Shown one piece after another: positions 7,970 through 16,074 of a stretch of 64,000 bases of DNA. Both the position numbers and the translations under genes were made by a program. The stretch is from Streptomyces sp. 6-11-2 (GTDB taxonomy: Bacteria; Actinomycetota; Actinomycetes; Streptomycetales; Streptomycetaceae). The DNA lies in the NCBI RefSeq assembly GCF_006540305.1, contig NZ_BJOR01000001.1, positions 62,001 through 126,000 on the forward strand. Direction: 5' to 3'. Each line of letters opens with the position of its first letter. Positions within the stretch are counted from its first letter, which is position 1. The notes under the pieces are model-generated. The model was not told where the DNA came from. It did no database searches and saw only the letters and a list, made by a program, of their open reading frames with translations.

Positions 7970-8356
7970 GGGCCGCGTGCTCAGCGGGTGGCGCGTACGG
8001 CGGCAAGCCGGTAGCCGCGGGCTTGATGCGCCGGGACGAGCTCCTCCACCGCCCGCTTGCCGGGCCCGCTCGCCATGGAACGTCTCGCCGGCGCCGCCTT
8101 GGACGCTCACCCGCTGACCGTCGGCGGACGCGATGAGGGTGACGGTGACTTCGTCGCCGTCGGTGTCGCGGACCAGCTGCCACTCGCTCCGGCTCTCGCC
8201 CGGGACGTGCGCGCGCACCTCCACCCGGAAGACAGGTACGTCGCGGGCCTGGCCCGTGGTGCTCTGCCACTCGCCGGCCACCGCGTGGCCGAGGCGGGCG
8301 AGCGCGCGGTCCGGCTTAGGGCCTGTCCGGCCCTGATCCACCGCCGGAAAGATCAT
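7946..8356 (-). CDS. Hypothetical protein, 136 aa
   Basis: An open frame with ATG at 8356 whose middle looks coding: ALARLGHAVAGEWQS, VFRVEVRAHVPG, EWQLVRDTDGDEVTVTLIAS and DGQRVSVQGG alternate in a beta-rich way. The C-terminal third is Arg/Gly/Pro-rich and ends inside the 28-bp palindrome, so the end may be scrambled. There is no strong RBS and no recognised family. It would be divergent from the secreted-protein gene at 8429. Confidence 0.35.
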   Translation of the reverse strand: MIFPAVDQGRTGPKPDRALARLGHAVAGEWQSTTGQARDVPVFRVEVRAHVPGESRSEWQLVRDTDGDEVTVTLIASADGQRVSVQGGAGETFHGERARQAGGGGARPGASSPRLPACRRTRHPLSTRPCFIGVHL

Positions 8357-8428
8357 TGCTCTGCTCTGCCCCCGTATTCCATACTGAGTGCCGCCGCCGG
8401 AGACCCTGGCGGCGTTCAGGGGGAGATC

Positions 8429-8860
8429 ATGCGTATTGCTCGTAAGGCAGGCGTCGCGCTGACCAGTCTCGTGATGGCCGGGGGCCTCGTCACCGCGACA
8501 TCTGGCTCGGCTTCCGCCGCGACGGACGAGATCTGCACGTACCCGTCCGTCGATGTCTACAACGACGCCGGCAAGTGGGCCGGCTCCGGTCTGTGGAGTG
8601 CGAACCCCGGCTGTGGCGTGACGGGGGACACCCTCGGCGCCTTCGACGCCACCGCCGACGGATATGGCGTCGTCGCCCATCTGAGCGCGCCCGACGGCAG
8701 CATCCCCGAACGTGTGGTCAGCACCTCCGGCCACAATTCGCCTTACACCGCCTGGAAGAGCGGCAACCTGCCCGAGGGCCATCAGTACATCATGTGGGCC
8801 TGCCTGACGAAGGGCGGCGTCACGTCCCACTGCTCGAAGACCAAGATCGTGACCTCCTGA
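8429..8860 (+). CDS. Small secreted protein, 143 aa
   Basis: It has a clear Sec signal peptide: basic start MRIARKAG, hydrophobic ALTSLVMAGGLVTA, and an Ala-rich cleavage site ending SASA at about residue 30. The mature ~113 aa has four Cys (EICTYPS, NPGCGVT, MWACLTK, SHCSKTK), suggesting two disulfides, and a beta-rich sequence. The ATG is preceded by AGGGGGA. A strong terminator lies downstream. No enzymatic motif is seen; it resembles uncharacterised exported Streptomyces proteins. The function is unknown. Confidence 0.75.
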   Translation: MRIARKAGVALTSLVMAGGLVTATSGSASAATDEICTYPSVDVYNDAGKWAGSGLWSANPGCGVTGDTLGAFDATADGYGVVAHLSAPDGSIPERVVSTSGHNSPYTAWKSGNLPEGHQYIMWACLTKGGVTSHCSKTKIVTS

Positions 8861-8930
8861 CGCTCGCGTCCGATGACGGCTTGCGTTTGACGGCTTTCGT
8901 CTGACGGGTCGCGTCTCCCTCGCCGGGTGA

Positions 8931-8971
8931 GCCCCGGCCGCCGCGGTGGATTCCGCGGCGGCCGGGGCTTT
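8931..8971. terminator. Strong intrinsic-type hairpin after the secreted-protein gene
   Basis: A perfect 16-bp stem (GCCCCGGCCGCCGCGG, 8931-8946, with 8953-8968) closes a 6-base loop and is followed by TTT. It lies ~70 bp after the stop of the small secreted protein and can also serve the convergent GTPase gene. Confidence 0.85.
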
Positions 8972-9214
8972 CGGCTGGGACGCCGGTGGTCTCGCCCCTC
9001 TCGGGCCGACCGACGTGCGGCGTCCGGTGTCCGCCGTCCGGCGTCAGGCCGCCGTGGTGGCCGCTACCCCGAGGTGCCGGGCGAGGAAGCGGGCCGCACT
9101 GTCGGCCTCGAACCTGGGCAGGTCGAAGTGGAGGCTCGCGTTCCGCGCCGCCCACCGCGTCCCGGACCCCGGCGGGTGGGTGCAGGGTCGTGGGCGGCGG
9201 CAGGCGGGCGGGCG
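8972..9214. other. Intergenic, no confident gene
   Basis: The minus-strand frame that continues past the GTPase stop stays open to a TGA at 9044 and ends in a coding-looking stretch (HFDLPRFEADSAARFLARHL), but there is no start codon in it. It may be a decayed gene tail. Nothing else is recognised. Confidence 0.3.
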
Positions 9215-11185
9215 TCATCGTCCCACCCGCTGTGTCAGGTTGAGCAGGTACTGCTTGCGGTCCAGTGGGTTGTGGTCGGTGCGTGGGCGCTCGGGGACCG
9301 TGTCGCCCGTGACCGGCGCGTAGTGGTCGAAGGCGCTCTCCAGGTCCCCCTCACCGCGGGTCAGCCCCGGCAGGCGCTGCTCCAGCGCGTGCACCCGGGC
9401 GGCCGGGACGCCGCCCTCCAGAAGGCACACGGATCCGTGGGTGACGGTCGTCCGCGGCACGGCTCGCAGTGCGGACAGCACCGGCAGCAGGGCGCCGAGC
9501 GTGTCCGCCGGGACCTCGGCGCGGAAGCGGTGCACCGGCTCGTGGACCAGCGTGCCCGCGCGGCGCAGCGCCTCGATCAGCACCAGCGGGGTCAGGCCCC
9601 GGAAGTCGGCCCCAGTGCTGGACATGCTCTTGTCGAAGCCCTGGTGGGCGTGGCTCTGCCGGGGCGAGTAGCCGCAGTGGGTCAGGGTCACCGTGCAGTC
9701 GATGACCGGCCAGCCGTGCAGCCCCTGCCCGAGGGTCTCGCACACGGTGTCCTCCACCGCCTTGAAGAAGGCGTACGGCATCGAGCCCAGTTCGACCTCC
9801 AGGCGGAAGTCCACCCCGGAGCCGGCCGGCGCGCGGTCGACGCGCAGCCCGACGGTGGCCAGGAAGGGGTTGCCGTCCTTCTTGTTGAACTCGACGGCCG
9901 CACCTGTGCCCACCGGCCGCTCGACGCACAGCGGGGTGGTCTCCCGGAAGGTGACGCACAGTCCGAACTCGTCGGCGAGCGTGGACTGGAGGACCTCCTT
10001 CTGCACCTCCCCGTACAGGGACACGGAGGTCTCCTGCCGCGCCTCGTCGTGGCGCAGCCCGATCAGCGGGTCCTGTTCGGCCAGTCGGGTGAGTGCGAGG
10101 TGCAGGGCCCCGCCGCCCACGCCGGGGCCCGGTACGACGACGGTCTCCAGGGTCGGCGGCGCGAAGAAGTGCTCGTAGGCCTTGCCGGGCTCGCCGACCG
10201 TGTCGCCGATCCGGATGTCGGCCAGGCCCCACAGTCTGGCGATGCGGCCCGCGGACACGGCGTCGGCGCGGACGTCGGTGCCGTGGTCGAACACGCCGAT
10301 CGCGGTGACCCTGCCCTCCGTGCGGGCGTCGCCGTAGGGGACGCGGTCGCGTACCCGGAGGGTGCCGGAGAACATCCGCGCGTACGCCACCTTCTCCCCC
10401 GCGAGACCCCGCTCGACCTTGAACACGGTGGCCGAGACGGGCCCGTCGGGGTCGCCGCCCGCGGCGGGCAGCAGTTCCTTGACGCCGCCGATCAGCGCGT
10501 CCACTCCGGCACCGGTGATCGCGGAGCCGAAGTACACCGGGTGCACGAGGGCCTGCCGGGTCTGGGCGGCGAGGGCGGCGCGCAGGCGGTCGGCGCGGAG
10601 GGTGCCGTCGACGTACGCGGCCAGCAGATCGTCGTCGTGCTCGGCGAGGACGTCCGGCGCGGACGGGCCGAGGCCGGGCACGAAGCGGGCCTCGCGGGCG
10701 CCGATTCCCGTCACCCGCCCCATGGGTACGACCGCCGGTGTCAGCCGCCGGGCGACGGCACTCAGCAGTTCCTCCTGCCGGGCGCCCCGCCGGTCGATCT
10801 TGTTGACGAAGAGCAGGGTCGGGATGCGCAGCCGCCGCAGGGTGCGCATCAGGACGCGCGTCTGCGCCTGGACGCCCTCGACGGCGGAGACCACGAGTAC
10901 CGCGCCGTCGAGCACGCCCAGCACCCGCTCCACCTCGGCGATGAAGTCGGGGTGGCCGGGGGTGTCGATGAGGTTGACGGTCACGTCGTCGACCGGGAAG
11001 GAGACGACGGCGGACTTGATGGTGATGCCGCGCTGCCGCTCCAGCGCGAGGGTGTCGGTCCGCGTACTGCCGGCGTCGACGCTGCCGAGCGCGTCGATCA
11101 CCCCCGCGGAGTGCAGCAGCCGTTCGGTCAGACTGGTCTTACCCGCGTCGACGTGCGCGAGGATGCCGAGGTTGAGCAAGTGCAC
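9215..11185 (-). CDS. Tet(M)/OtrA-like ribosomal protection GTPase (EF-G paralogue)
   Basis: A 656-aa translational GTPase, the size of Tet(M)/OtrA proteins. The G motifs are intact: AHVDAGKTSLTERLL (G1), RGITIKS (G2), DTPGHPDF (G3) and FVNKIDRRG (G4). EF-G-like domains II-V follow, with an EF-G_C-type region near the C-terminus (MPYAFFKAVEDTVCETLGQG). Known members bind the ribosome and dislodge tetracycline; the Streptomyces OtrA-type branch also includes housekeeping-like paralogues, so resistance is inferred, not shown. The GTG start at 11185 has only a weak RBS, and an overlapping leader ORF starts upstream. It is divergent from the cox operon. Confidence 0.85.
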   Translation of the reverse strand: MHLLNLGILAHVDAGKTSLTERLLHSAGVIDALGSVDAGSTRTDTLALERQRGITIKSAVVSFPVDDVTVNLIDTPGHPDFIAEVERVLGVLDGAVLVVSAVEGVQAQTRVLMRTLRRLRIPTLLFVNKIDRRGARQEELLSAVARRLTPAVVPMGRVTGIGAREARFVPGLGPSAPDVLAEHDDDLLAAYVDGTLRADRLRAALAAQTRQALVHPVYFGSAITGAGVDALIGGVKELLPAAGGDPDGPVSATVFKVERGLAGEKVAYARMFSGTLRVRDRVPYGDARTEGRVTAIGVFDHGTDVRADAVSAGRIARLWGLADIRIGDTVGEPGKAYEHFFAPPTLETVVVPGPGVGGGALHLALTRLAEQDPLIGLRHDEARQETSVSLYGEVQKEVLQSTLADEFGLCVTFRETTPLCVERPVGTGAAVEFNKKDGNPFLATVGLRVDRAPAGSGVDFRLEVELGSMPYAFFKAVEDTVCETLGQGLHGWPVIDCTVTLTHCGYSPRQSHAHQGFDKSMSSTGADFRGLTPLVLIEALRRAGTLVHEPVHRFRAEVPADTLGALLPVLSALRAVPRTTVTHGSVCLLEGGVPAARVHALEQRLPGLTRGEGDLESAFDHYAPVTGDTVPERPRTDHNPLDRKQYLLNLTQRVGR

Positions 11186-11249
11186 TGGGCGTCATGTCCT
11201 TCTTGATGGCGGGGATTCCTTCCGGGGTGGACATGGACGCTGTGCGCAT
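11139..11249 (-). CDS. Leader ORF, 36 aa, overlapping the start of the ribosome-protection gene
   Basis: The ATG at 11249 has GGAG six bases upstream, a better ribosome site than that of the GTPase itself. The frame reads MRTASMSTPEGIPAIKKD and onward and ends at a TAA inside the GTPase coding region (11139-11141), overlapping its first 16 codons in another frame. Translational leaders are known before several ribosome-targeting resistance genes; here a leader-type or coupling role is inference. Alternatively a lost base has separated the true N-terminus from the body. Confidence 0.4.
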   Translation of the reverse strand: MRTASMSTPEGIPAIKKDMTPSALAQPRHPRARRRG

Positions 11250-11438
11250 GGGTGCTCCTCGTTCGGTGACGACGTGATGACGTGCAGTGCAGCAGAGCCG
11301 AAGCGCCGGGGCAATGGATTAACGGTCAACGACGCCTGTCGCACCACTCGCCCGCGCCCTGACACGGTCATAGAGTGACGTACACCACACGGTCGACGAC
11401 ATTTCCCCCACCCATGCCCATACGGCCCCGGAGGGAAC
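11250..11438. promoter_or_regulatory. Divergent promoter region between the GTPase and the cox-type operon
   Basis: About 190 bp with locally lower GC (TTAACGGTCAACGACG, then GACACGGTCATAGAGTGACG) that could hold promoters in both directions. CGGAGGGAAC directly before ATG 11439 is the RBS of the small subunit gene. No clear operator palindrome was found. Confidence 0.4.
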
Positions 11439-11945
11439 ATGACCCATATCTCGGTCACGGTGGACGGCACGGCCTACGAGGACGAGGTGGAACCCCGTCT
11501 GCTCCTGGTCCACTATCTGCGCGACCGCCTCGGACTGACCGGTACCCCGATCGGCTGCGACACCTCGAACTGCGGAGCCTGCACGGTCGAGTTGGACGGC
11601 GCGAGCGTCAAGAGCTGCACGGTGCTGGCCGTCCAGGCGGATGGCGGCGAGGTGACCACGGTGCAGGGACTGGCCAGGGACGGCGAGTGGACGGAGCTGC
11701 AGCGCGCGTTCCACGAGCGGCACGCGCTGCAGTGCGGCTACTGCACCCCCGGGATGATCATGGCCGCGCGCGATCTGCTGCGCGAGAACCCCCACCCCGG
11801 CTCCGACGAGGTGCGCAAGGCGCTGGAGGGCAACCTGTGCCGGTGCACCGGCTACCAGAACATCGTCCGCGCGGTGCTCGCCGTCGCCGAGGGGGAGACG
11901 GCCGCCGGCGAGCGGACCGGGTCCGCCCAGGAGGTGACGGCATGA
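11439..11945 (+). CDS. coxS: Molybdenum hydroxylase small subunit, 2x[2Fe-2S] (CoxS-like)
   Basis: A 168-aa iron-sulfur subunit of the xanthine-oxidase family. The N-terminal plant-type ferredoxin cluster is seen in [16 protein letters not shown] plus KSCTV. The C-terminal all-helical [2Fe-2S] domain is seen in [12 protein letters not shown] and [12 protein letters not shown]. It passes electrons from the Mo-cofactor in the large subunit to FAD in the medium subunit. It is the first gene of a tightly packed operon; its TGA overlaps the ATG of the large subunit. The gene order small-large-medium is the order of form II enzymes. The symbol is by family only. Confidence 0.93.
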   Translation: MTHISVTVDGTAYEDEVEPRLLLVHYLRDRLGLTGTPIGCDTSNCGACTVELDGASVKSCTVLAVQADGGEVTTVQGLARDGEWTELQRAFHERHALQCGYCTPGMIMAARDLLRENPHPGSDEVRKALEGNLCRCTGYQNIVRAVLAVAEGETAAGERTGSAQEVTA

Positions 11946-14332
11946 CCGACCAGGCCGTCGAACGCGAGGTCGGCAGGGCCCGGCTCCGCAAGGAGGACGC
12001 CCGGCTGATCACCGGGCAGACCAACTGGACCGACAACATCACCGTCACCGGACTGCTGCACCTGGCCGTCCTGCGAAGCCCCATGGCGCACGCCCGCATC
12101 GAACACATCGACGTCTCCCCCGCCCTCGAACGCCCCGGCGTCGTCGCCGCCTTCAGCGGCCGCGACCTCGCCGGGGGACTGGGGTCGCTGCCCTGCGCCT
12201 GGCCGGTCACCGAGGACATGGTGCTGCCGGACCATCCGCCGGTCGCGGTCGACGAGGTGCGCCACGCAGGTGACCCGGTGGCGGTCGTGGTGGCCCGTGA
12301 CCGGTACGCGGCGGCCGACGCGCTGGAGGCAGTCGAGGTCGACTACGAGCCCCTGCCGCCGGTCCTGGACCTGGAGGAGGCGCTCGCCGACGACTCCCCG
12401 CTGGTCCACGCCGACAAGGGAACCAACCGCGCCTATGTGTGGCCGCTGAGGACCGGCGAGGACTTCGAGGCGGTCAAGCAGCGCGCCGACATCGTCCTGC
12501 ACCGCCGCTACCGGCAGCAGCGCCTCATCCCCAACGCCATGGAGCCGCGCGCGGTCGTCGTCACCCCGCTGGCCGCCTCCGGGGAGTTCACGGTGTACTC
12601 GGCGACGCAGATCCCGCACATCCTGCGGATCATGCTCTCGGTGGTCACCGGCGTGCCCGAGCACAAGCTGCGGGTGATCGCCCCCGACGTGGGCGGCGGC
12701 TTCGGCTCCAAGCTCCAGGTGTACGGCGAGGAGGCCATCGCGGTCGAGGTCGCGCGCAGGCTGGGACGACCGGTGAAGTGGACCGAGTCCCGCTCCGAGG
12801 GCTATCTGGCCACCCACCACGGCCGCGGCATGATCCAGGACATCGAGATCGCCGCGACCCGCGAGGGCCGGCTGCTCGGTCTCAAGGTGGACCTGATCGC
12901 CGACATGGGCGCCTATCTGATGCTGGTCACTCCCGGCATCCCGATCCTGGGCGCCTTCATGTACCCGGGGATCTACAAGATGGACTCCTACGAGTTCAAC
13001 TGCACCGGTGTGTTCACCACCCGTACCCCGACCGACGCCTACCGCGGCGCCGGGCGCCCGGAGGCCACGTACGCCATCGAGCGGGCCATGGACGAACTCG
13101 CCGCCGAGGTCGGTCTCGACCCGGTGGAGGTGCGGCGGCGTAACTGGATCCGGCACGAGGAGTTCCCGTACGCCTCGATCGCGGGCCTGACCTACGACAG
13201 CGGGAACTACGAGGCGGCGACCGAGAAGGCGCTCGCCCTGTTCGGCTACGACGACCTGCGCGCCGAGCAGCAGCAGCGCAACGAGCGCGGGGACGGCGTG
13301 CGCCTGGGCATCGGCGTGTCGACGTACACGGAGATGTGCGGGCTGGCGCCGAGCCGGGTGCTGCGGGACCTGAGGTACTCGGCCGGCGGATGGGAGGCGG
13401 CGAGCATCCGCATGCTGCCCACCGGCAAGGTCGAGGTGGTCACCGGCACCAGCCCGCACGGACAGGGGCACGTGACCTGCTGGAGCCAGATCGCCGCGGA
13501 CGTGCTGGGTGTGCCGTTCGAGGACGTTGAGGTGCTGCACGGCGACACCCTGGCGGCGCCTCAGGGCATGGACACCTACGGCTCGCGCTCGCTGGTCGTG
13601 GGCGGGTCGGCGGTGCACCGCGCCGCCGAGAAGGTGGTGGACAAGGCGCGGAAGGTCGCGGCGCACCTGCTGGAGGCGAGCGAGGACGACCTGGAGTTCA
13701 AGGGTGGCGTGTTCTCGGTGAAGGGCTCGCCGGAGGCGCGCAGGACCATCCAGGAGGTCGCCTTCGAGACGTTCACCTCGCACGACGTGCCCGACGGCAT
13801 GGAGCCCACCCTCAACTCCGAGTACCTGCTCGACCCGGAGAACTTCTCCTACCCGCACGGCACCCATCTGTGCGCGGTCGAGGTCGACACCGAGACCGGG
13901 CAGACCCGTATCCGCTCCTACGTCTGCGTGGACGACGTGGGCCGGGTGATCAACCCGGTGATCGTCGAGGGGCAGGTGCACGGCGGACTGGCCCAGGGCA
14001 TCGCCCAGGCGCTGTACGAGGAGGCCGTGTACGACGCGGAGGGCAACCTGGTCTCCGGCACGATGGCCGACTACCTGGTGCCGTCGGCGGCGGACCTCCC
14101 CGACTTCGTGACCGACCGGACCGAGACGCCCGCGGTCTCCAACCCGCTCGGCGCCAAGGGCGTCGGCGAGGCGGGCACGATCGCCTCGACGCCCGCCGTC
14201 GTCAACGCGATCGTGGACGCGCTGCGCCCGCTGGGCGTCCACGACGTGCGGATGCCGTGCACCCCCGAGCGGGTCTGGGAGGCCGTGCGGTCCGCGCAGG
14301 CGCGGTCGGCGCGGAAGGAGGCCTCGGCATGA
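11942..14332 (+). CDS. coxL: Molybdenum hydroxylase large subunit, form II (CoxL-like)
   Basis: A 796-aa Mo-cofactor catalytic subunit. It opens with EVGRARLRKEDARLITGQ, the usual start of CO-dehydrogenase/aldehyde-oxidase large subunits, and has GGGFGSKLQ (cofactor binding) and NPLGAKGVGEAGTIAS (catalytic Glu near the C-terminus). The active-site loop reads TDAYRGAGRPE. Form I CO dehydrogenases have AYxCSFR with a Cys that binds Cu, whereas AYRGAGR defines form II. So a role in CO oxidation is doubtful; oxidation of an aldehyde, purine or other N-heterocycle is equally possible. ATG 11942 overlaps the coxS stop (ATGA) and its own TGA overlaps the next ATG. Confidence 0.92.
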   Translation: MTDQAVEREVGRARLRKEDARLITGQTNWTDNITVTGLLHLAVLRSPMAHARIEHIDVSPALERPGVVAAFSGRDLAGGLGSLPCAWPVTEDMVLPDHPPVAVDEVRHAGDPVAVVVARDRYAAADALEAVEVDYEPLPPVLDLEEALADDSPLVHADKGTNRAYVWPLRTGEDFEAVKQRADIVLHRRYRQQRLIPNAMEPRAVVVTPLAASGEFTVYSATQIPHILRIMLSVVTGVPEHKLRVIAPDVGGGFGSKLQVYGEEAIAVEVARRLGRPVKWTESRSEGYLATHHGRGMIQDIEIAATREGRLLGLKVDLIADMGAYLMLVTPGIPILGAFMYPGIYKMDSYEFNCTGVFTTRTPTDAYRGAGRPEATYAIERAMDELAAEVGLDPVEVRRRNWIRHEEFPYASIAGLTYDSGNYEAATEKALALFGYDDLRAEQQQRNERGDGVRLGIGVSTYTEMCGLAPSRVLRDLRYSAGGWEAASIRMLPTGKVEVVTGTSPHGQGHVTCWSQIAADVLGVPFEDVEVLHGDTLAAPQGMDTYGSRSLVVGGSAVHRAAEKVVDKARKVAAHLLEASEDDLEFKGGVFSVKGSPEARRTIQEVAFETFTSHDVPDGMEPTLNSEYLLDPENFSYPHGTHLCAVEVDTETGQTRIRSYVCVDDVGRVINPVIVEGQVHGGLAQGIAQALYEEAVYDAEGNLVSGTMADYLVPSAADLPDFVTDRTETPAVSNPLGAKGVGEAGTIASTPAVVNAIVDALRPLGVHDVRMPCTPERVWEAVRSAQARSARKEASA

Positions 14333-15183
14333 TTCCCCCCGCATTCGACTACGCCCGCCCGGCCAGCGTCGACGAGGCCGTGCGCACTCTCGCCGACGCG
14401 GGCGAGGACGCGAAGGTGCTGGCCGGCGGGCAGAGTCTGCTGCCCCTGCTGCGGCTGCGGCTGGCCTTTCCCGAACTCGTCGTCGACATCGGGCGGATCC
14501 CCGGGCTGCGCGGGGTCCGCGAGGACGGCGGCACGCTCGCCATCGGCGCGCTGACCACGCACCACGACGTCGTCCACGACCCGCTGGTGCGGCGGTACGC
14601 GGGCCTGCTGGCCCAAGCCACCGAGACGGTCGCGGATCCCGCCGTACGGCACCGGGGCACCCTCGGCGGCTCACTCGCGCACGCCGACCCGGCCGGGGAC
14701 CTGCCCGCGGTGGCGCTGGCGCTGGACGCCGAACTGGTCGCCGAGGGGCCCGGCGGGCGGCGCGCGATCCCGGCGCGCGAGTTCTTCGCCGACTATCTGC
14801 AGACCGCGCTGGCCCCCGACGAGCTCCTGGTGGAGGTACGGGTGCCCAAACGGGAGGGCTGGGGCTACCGGTACGAGAAGTTCCACCGGGTGGCGCAGTC
14901 CTGGGCCATGGTCGGTGTCGCCGTGCTGGTACGGCGCGACGACCGGCGCATCGCGGAGGCGCGGATCGGGCTGACCAACATGGGGTCGACCCCGCTGCGG
15001 GCCGCCGCCGCGGAGGAGGCGCTGGCCGGTGCCGGGGACGCCGACTCGGTGGCGCGGGCGGCCCAGTCCGCGGCCGAGGGCACCCGGCCCTCGCGGGACG
15101 CGTCGGCCTCGCCCGAGTACCGGGCGCACCTCGCGCGGGTGCTGACCAAGCGGGCGGTCCTGGCCGCCGCCGGGATGGGGTGA
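14329..15183 (+). CDS. coxM: Molybdenum hydroxylase medium subunit, FAD-binding (CoxM-like)
   Basis: A 284-aa FAD_binding_5/CO_deh_flav_C subunit. FAD contacts are visible in LAGGQSLLPLLRLRL and RHRGTLGGSLAHADPAGDLP (the family's TxGGxxAxxxPxxD pattern). The C-terminal domain covers YRYEKFHRVAQSWAMVGVAV to the end. It takes electrons from the iron-sulfur subunit and hands them to an external acceptor. ATG 14329 overlaps the coxL stop. Its own TGA at 15181-15183 overlaps a GTG at 15180 that looks like the intended start of the next gene. Confidence 0.92.
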   Translation: MIPPAFDYARPASVDEAVRTLADAGEDAKVLAGGQSLLPLLRLRLAFPELVVDIGRIPGLRGVREDGGTLAIGALTTHHDVVHDPLVRRYAGLLAQATETVADPAVRHRGTLGGSLAHADPAGDLPAVALALDAELVAEGPGGRRAIPAREFFADYLQTALAPDELLVEVRVPKREGWGYRYEKFHRVAQSWAMVGVAVLVRRDDRRIAEARIGLTNMGSTPLRAAAAEEALAGAGDADSVARAAQSAAEGTRPSRDASASPEYRAHLARVLTKRAVLAAAGMG

Positions 15184-15216
15184 GCGCCGATCACTTCCAT
15201 CGACAGCCCCGAGCAG

Positions 15217-16074
15217 GTGCGCTCCCGTCTGGAGCAGACCGGCTACCTCGTCGACGACGGGCTCGCCATCGCCTGCTTCCTGGCGCTGCGGCTGCACCGG
15301 CCGGTCTTCTGCGAGGGCGACGCGGGCGTCGGCAAGACCGCGCTCGCCTCCGCCCTCGCCGAGGCGCTCGACGCGCCTTTGATCCGGCTCCAGTGCCACG
15401 AGGGGATCGACGCCTCGCAGGCGCTGTACGACTGGGACTTCCCCCGTCAGCTGCTGCATCTGCGGGCCGCCGAGGCCGCCGGGGTCAGGGACGCGGAGCG
15501 GCTGGAGCGCGAGCTGTACGACCGGCGGTTCCTGGTCGCCCGGCCGCTGCTGCGGGCCCTGCAGACCCAGCCGTCGGTGCTGCTGGTCGACGAGATCGAC
15601 CGGGCCGACGACGAGTTCGAGGCGTTCCTGCTGGAGCTGCTGTCGGAGTTCCAGGTGACGATTCCGGAGCTGGGCACGCTGCGGGCCGAGGTGCCGCCGG
15701 TGGTCGTCCTGACCTCCAACCGCACCCGCGAGGTGCACGACGCGCTGAAGCGGCGGTGCCTGTACCACTGGTTCGACCATCCCGGCTTCGGCCGCGAACT
15801 CGCCATCGTCCGGCGCAGGTTGCCGCAGGTGTCGGCGCGGCTCGCGGAGCAGGTGACCGCGCTGGTGCAGGCCCTGCGCGCGGAGGACCTGCTGAAGCCG
15901 CCGGGCGTGGCCGAGACCCTGGACTGGGCGCGCGCCCTGGACGCCCTCGGGGCGAACGAGGTGGACGCGGAGCTGGCGGTGGTCACCCTGGGATCGGTGC
16001 TGAAGTACCGCGAGGACACGGACCGGGCCCGCGGCCTGGACTTCGCCGCGGTCCTCGCGGGACGGGGAGCGTGA
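15217..16074 (+). CDS. coxD: MoxR-family AAA+ ATPase (CoxD-like)
   Basis: About 285 aa. Walker A is CEGDAGVGKTALASALA, Walker B is VLLVDEIDRAD, and sensor 1 is VVLTSNRTREVHDALKRR. CoxD-type ATPases help assemble the sulfurated (in form I, Cu-containing) active site together with the VWA protein encoded next. Family similarity begins upstream of GTG 15217: the same frame encodes ITSIDSPEQ before it, without a start codon. The overlapping GTG at 15180 would give a normal N-terminus only if one base of GCGCCGATCACT were absent. Either a one-base insertion has moved the start to 15217 or the sequence has an error here. Confidence 0.85.
   Translation: MRSRLEQTGYLVDDGLAIACFLALRLHRPVFCEGDAGVGKTALASALAEALDAPLIRLQCHEGIDASQALYDWDFPRQLLHLRAAEAAGVRDAERLERELYDRRFLVARPLLRALQTQPSVLLVDEIDRADDEFEAFLLELLSEFQVTIPELGTLRAEVPPVVVLTSNRTREVHDALKRRCLYHWFDHPGFGRELAIVRRRLPQVSARLAEQVTALVQALRAEDLLKPPGVAETLDWARALDALGANEVDAELAVVTLGSVLKYREDTDRARGLDFAAVLAGRGA

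Noticed and set aside
9044..9214. Gene continuing after the ribosome-protection GTPase stop (HFDLPRFEADSAARFLARHL)
   Set aside because: No start codon in frame; kept only as a note on the intergenic stretch.
8927..11206. 759-codon plus-strand frame opposite the ribosome-protection gene
   Set aside because: Antisense shadow; the minus strand carries complete GTPase motifs.
11942..14332. Naming the Mo-hydroxylase a form I CO dehydrogenase
   Set aside because: The active-site loop is AYRGAGR, not the Cu-binding AYxCSFR, and the gene order is small-large-medium.
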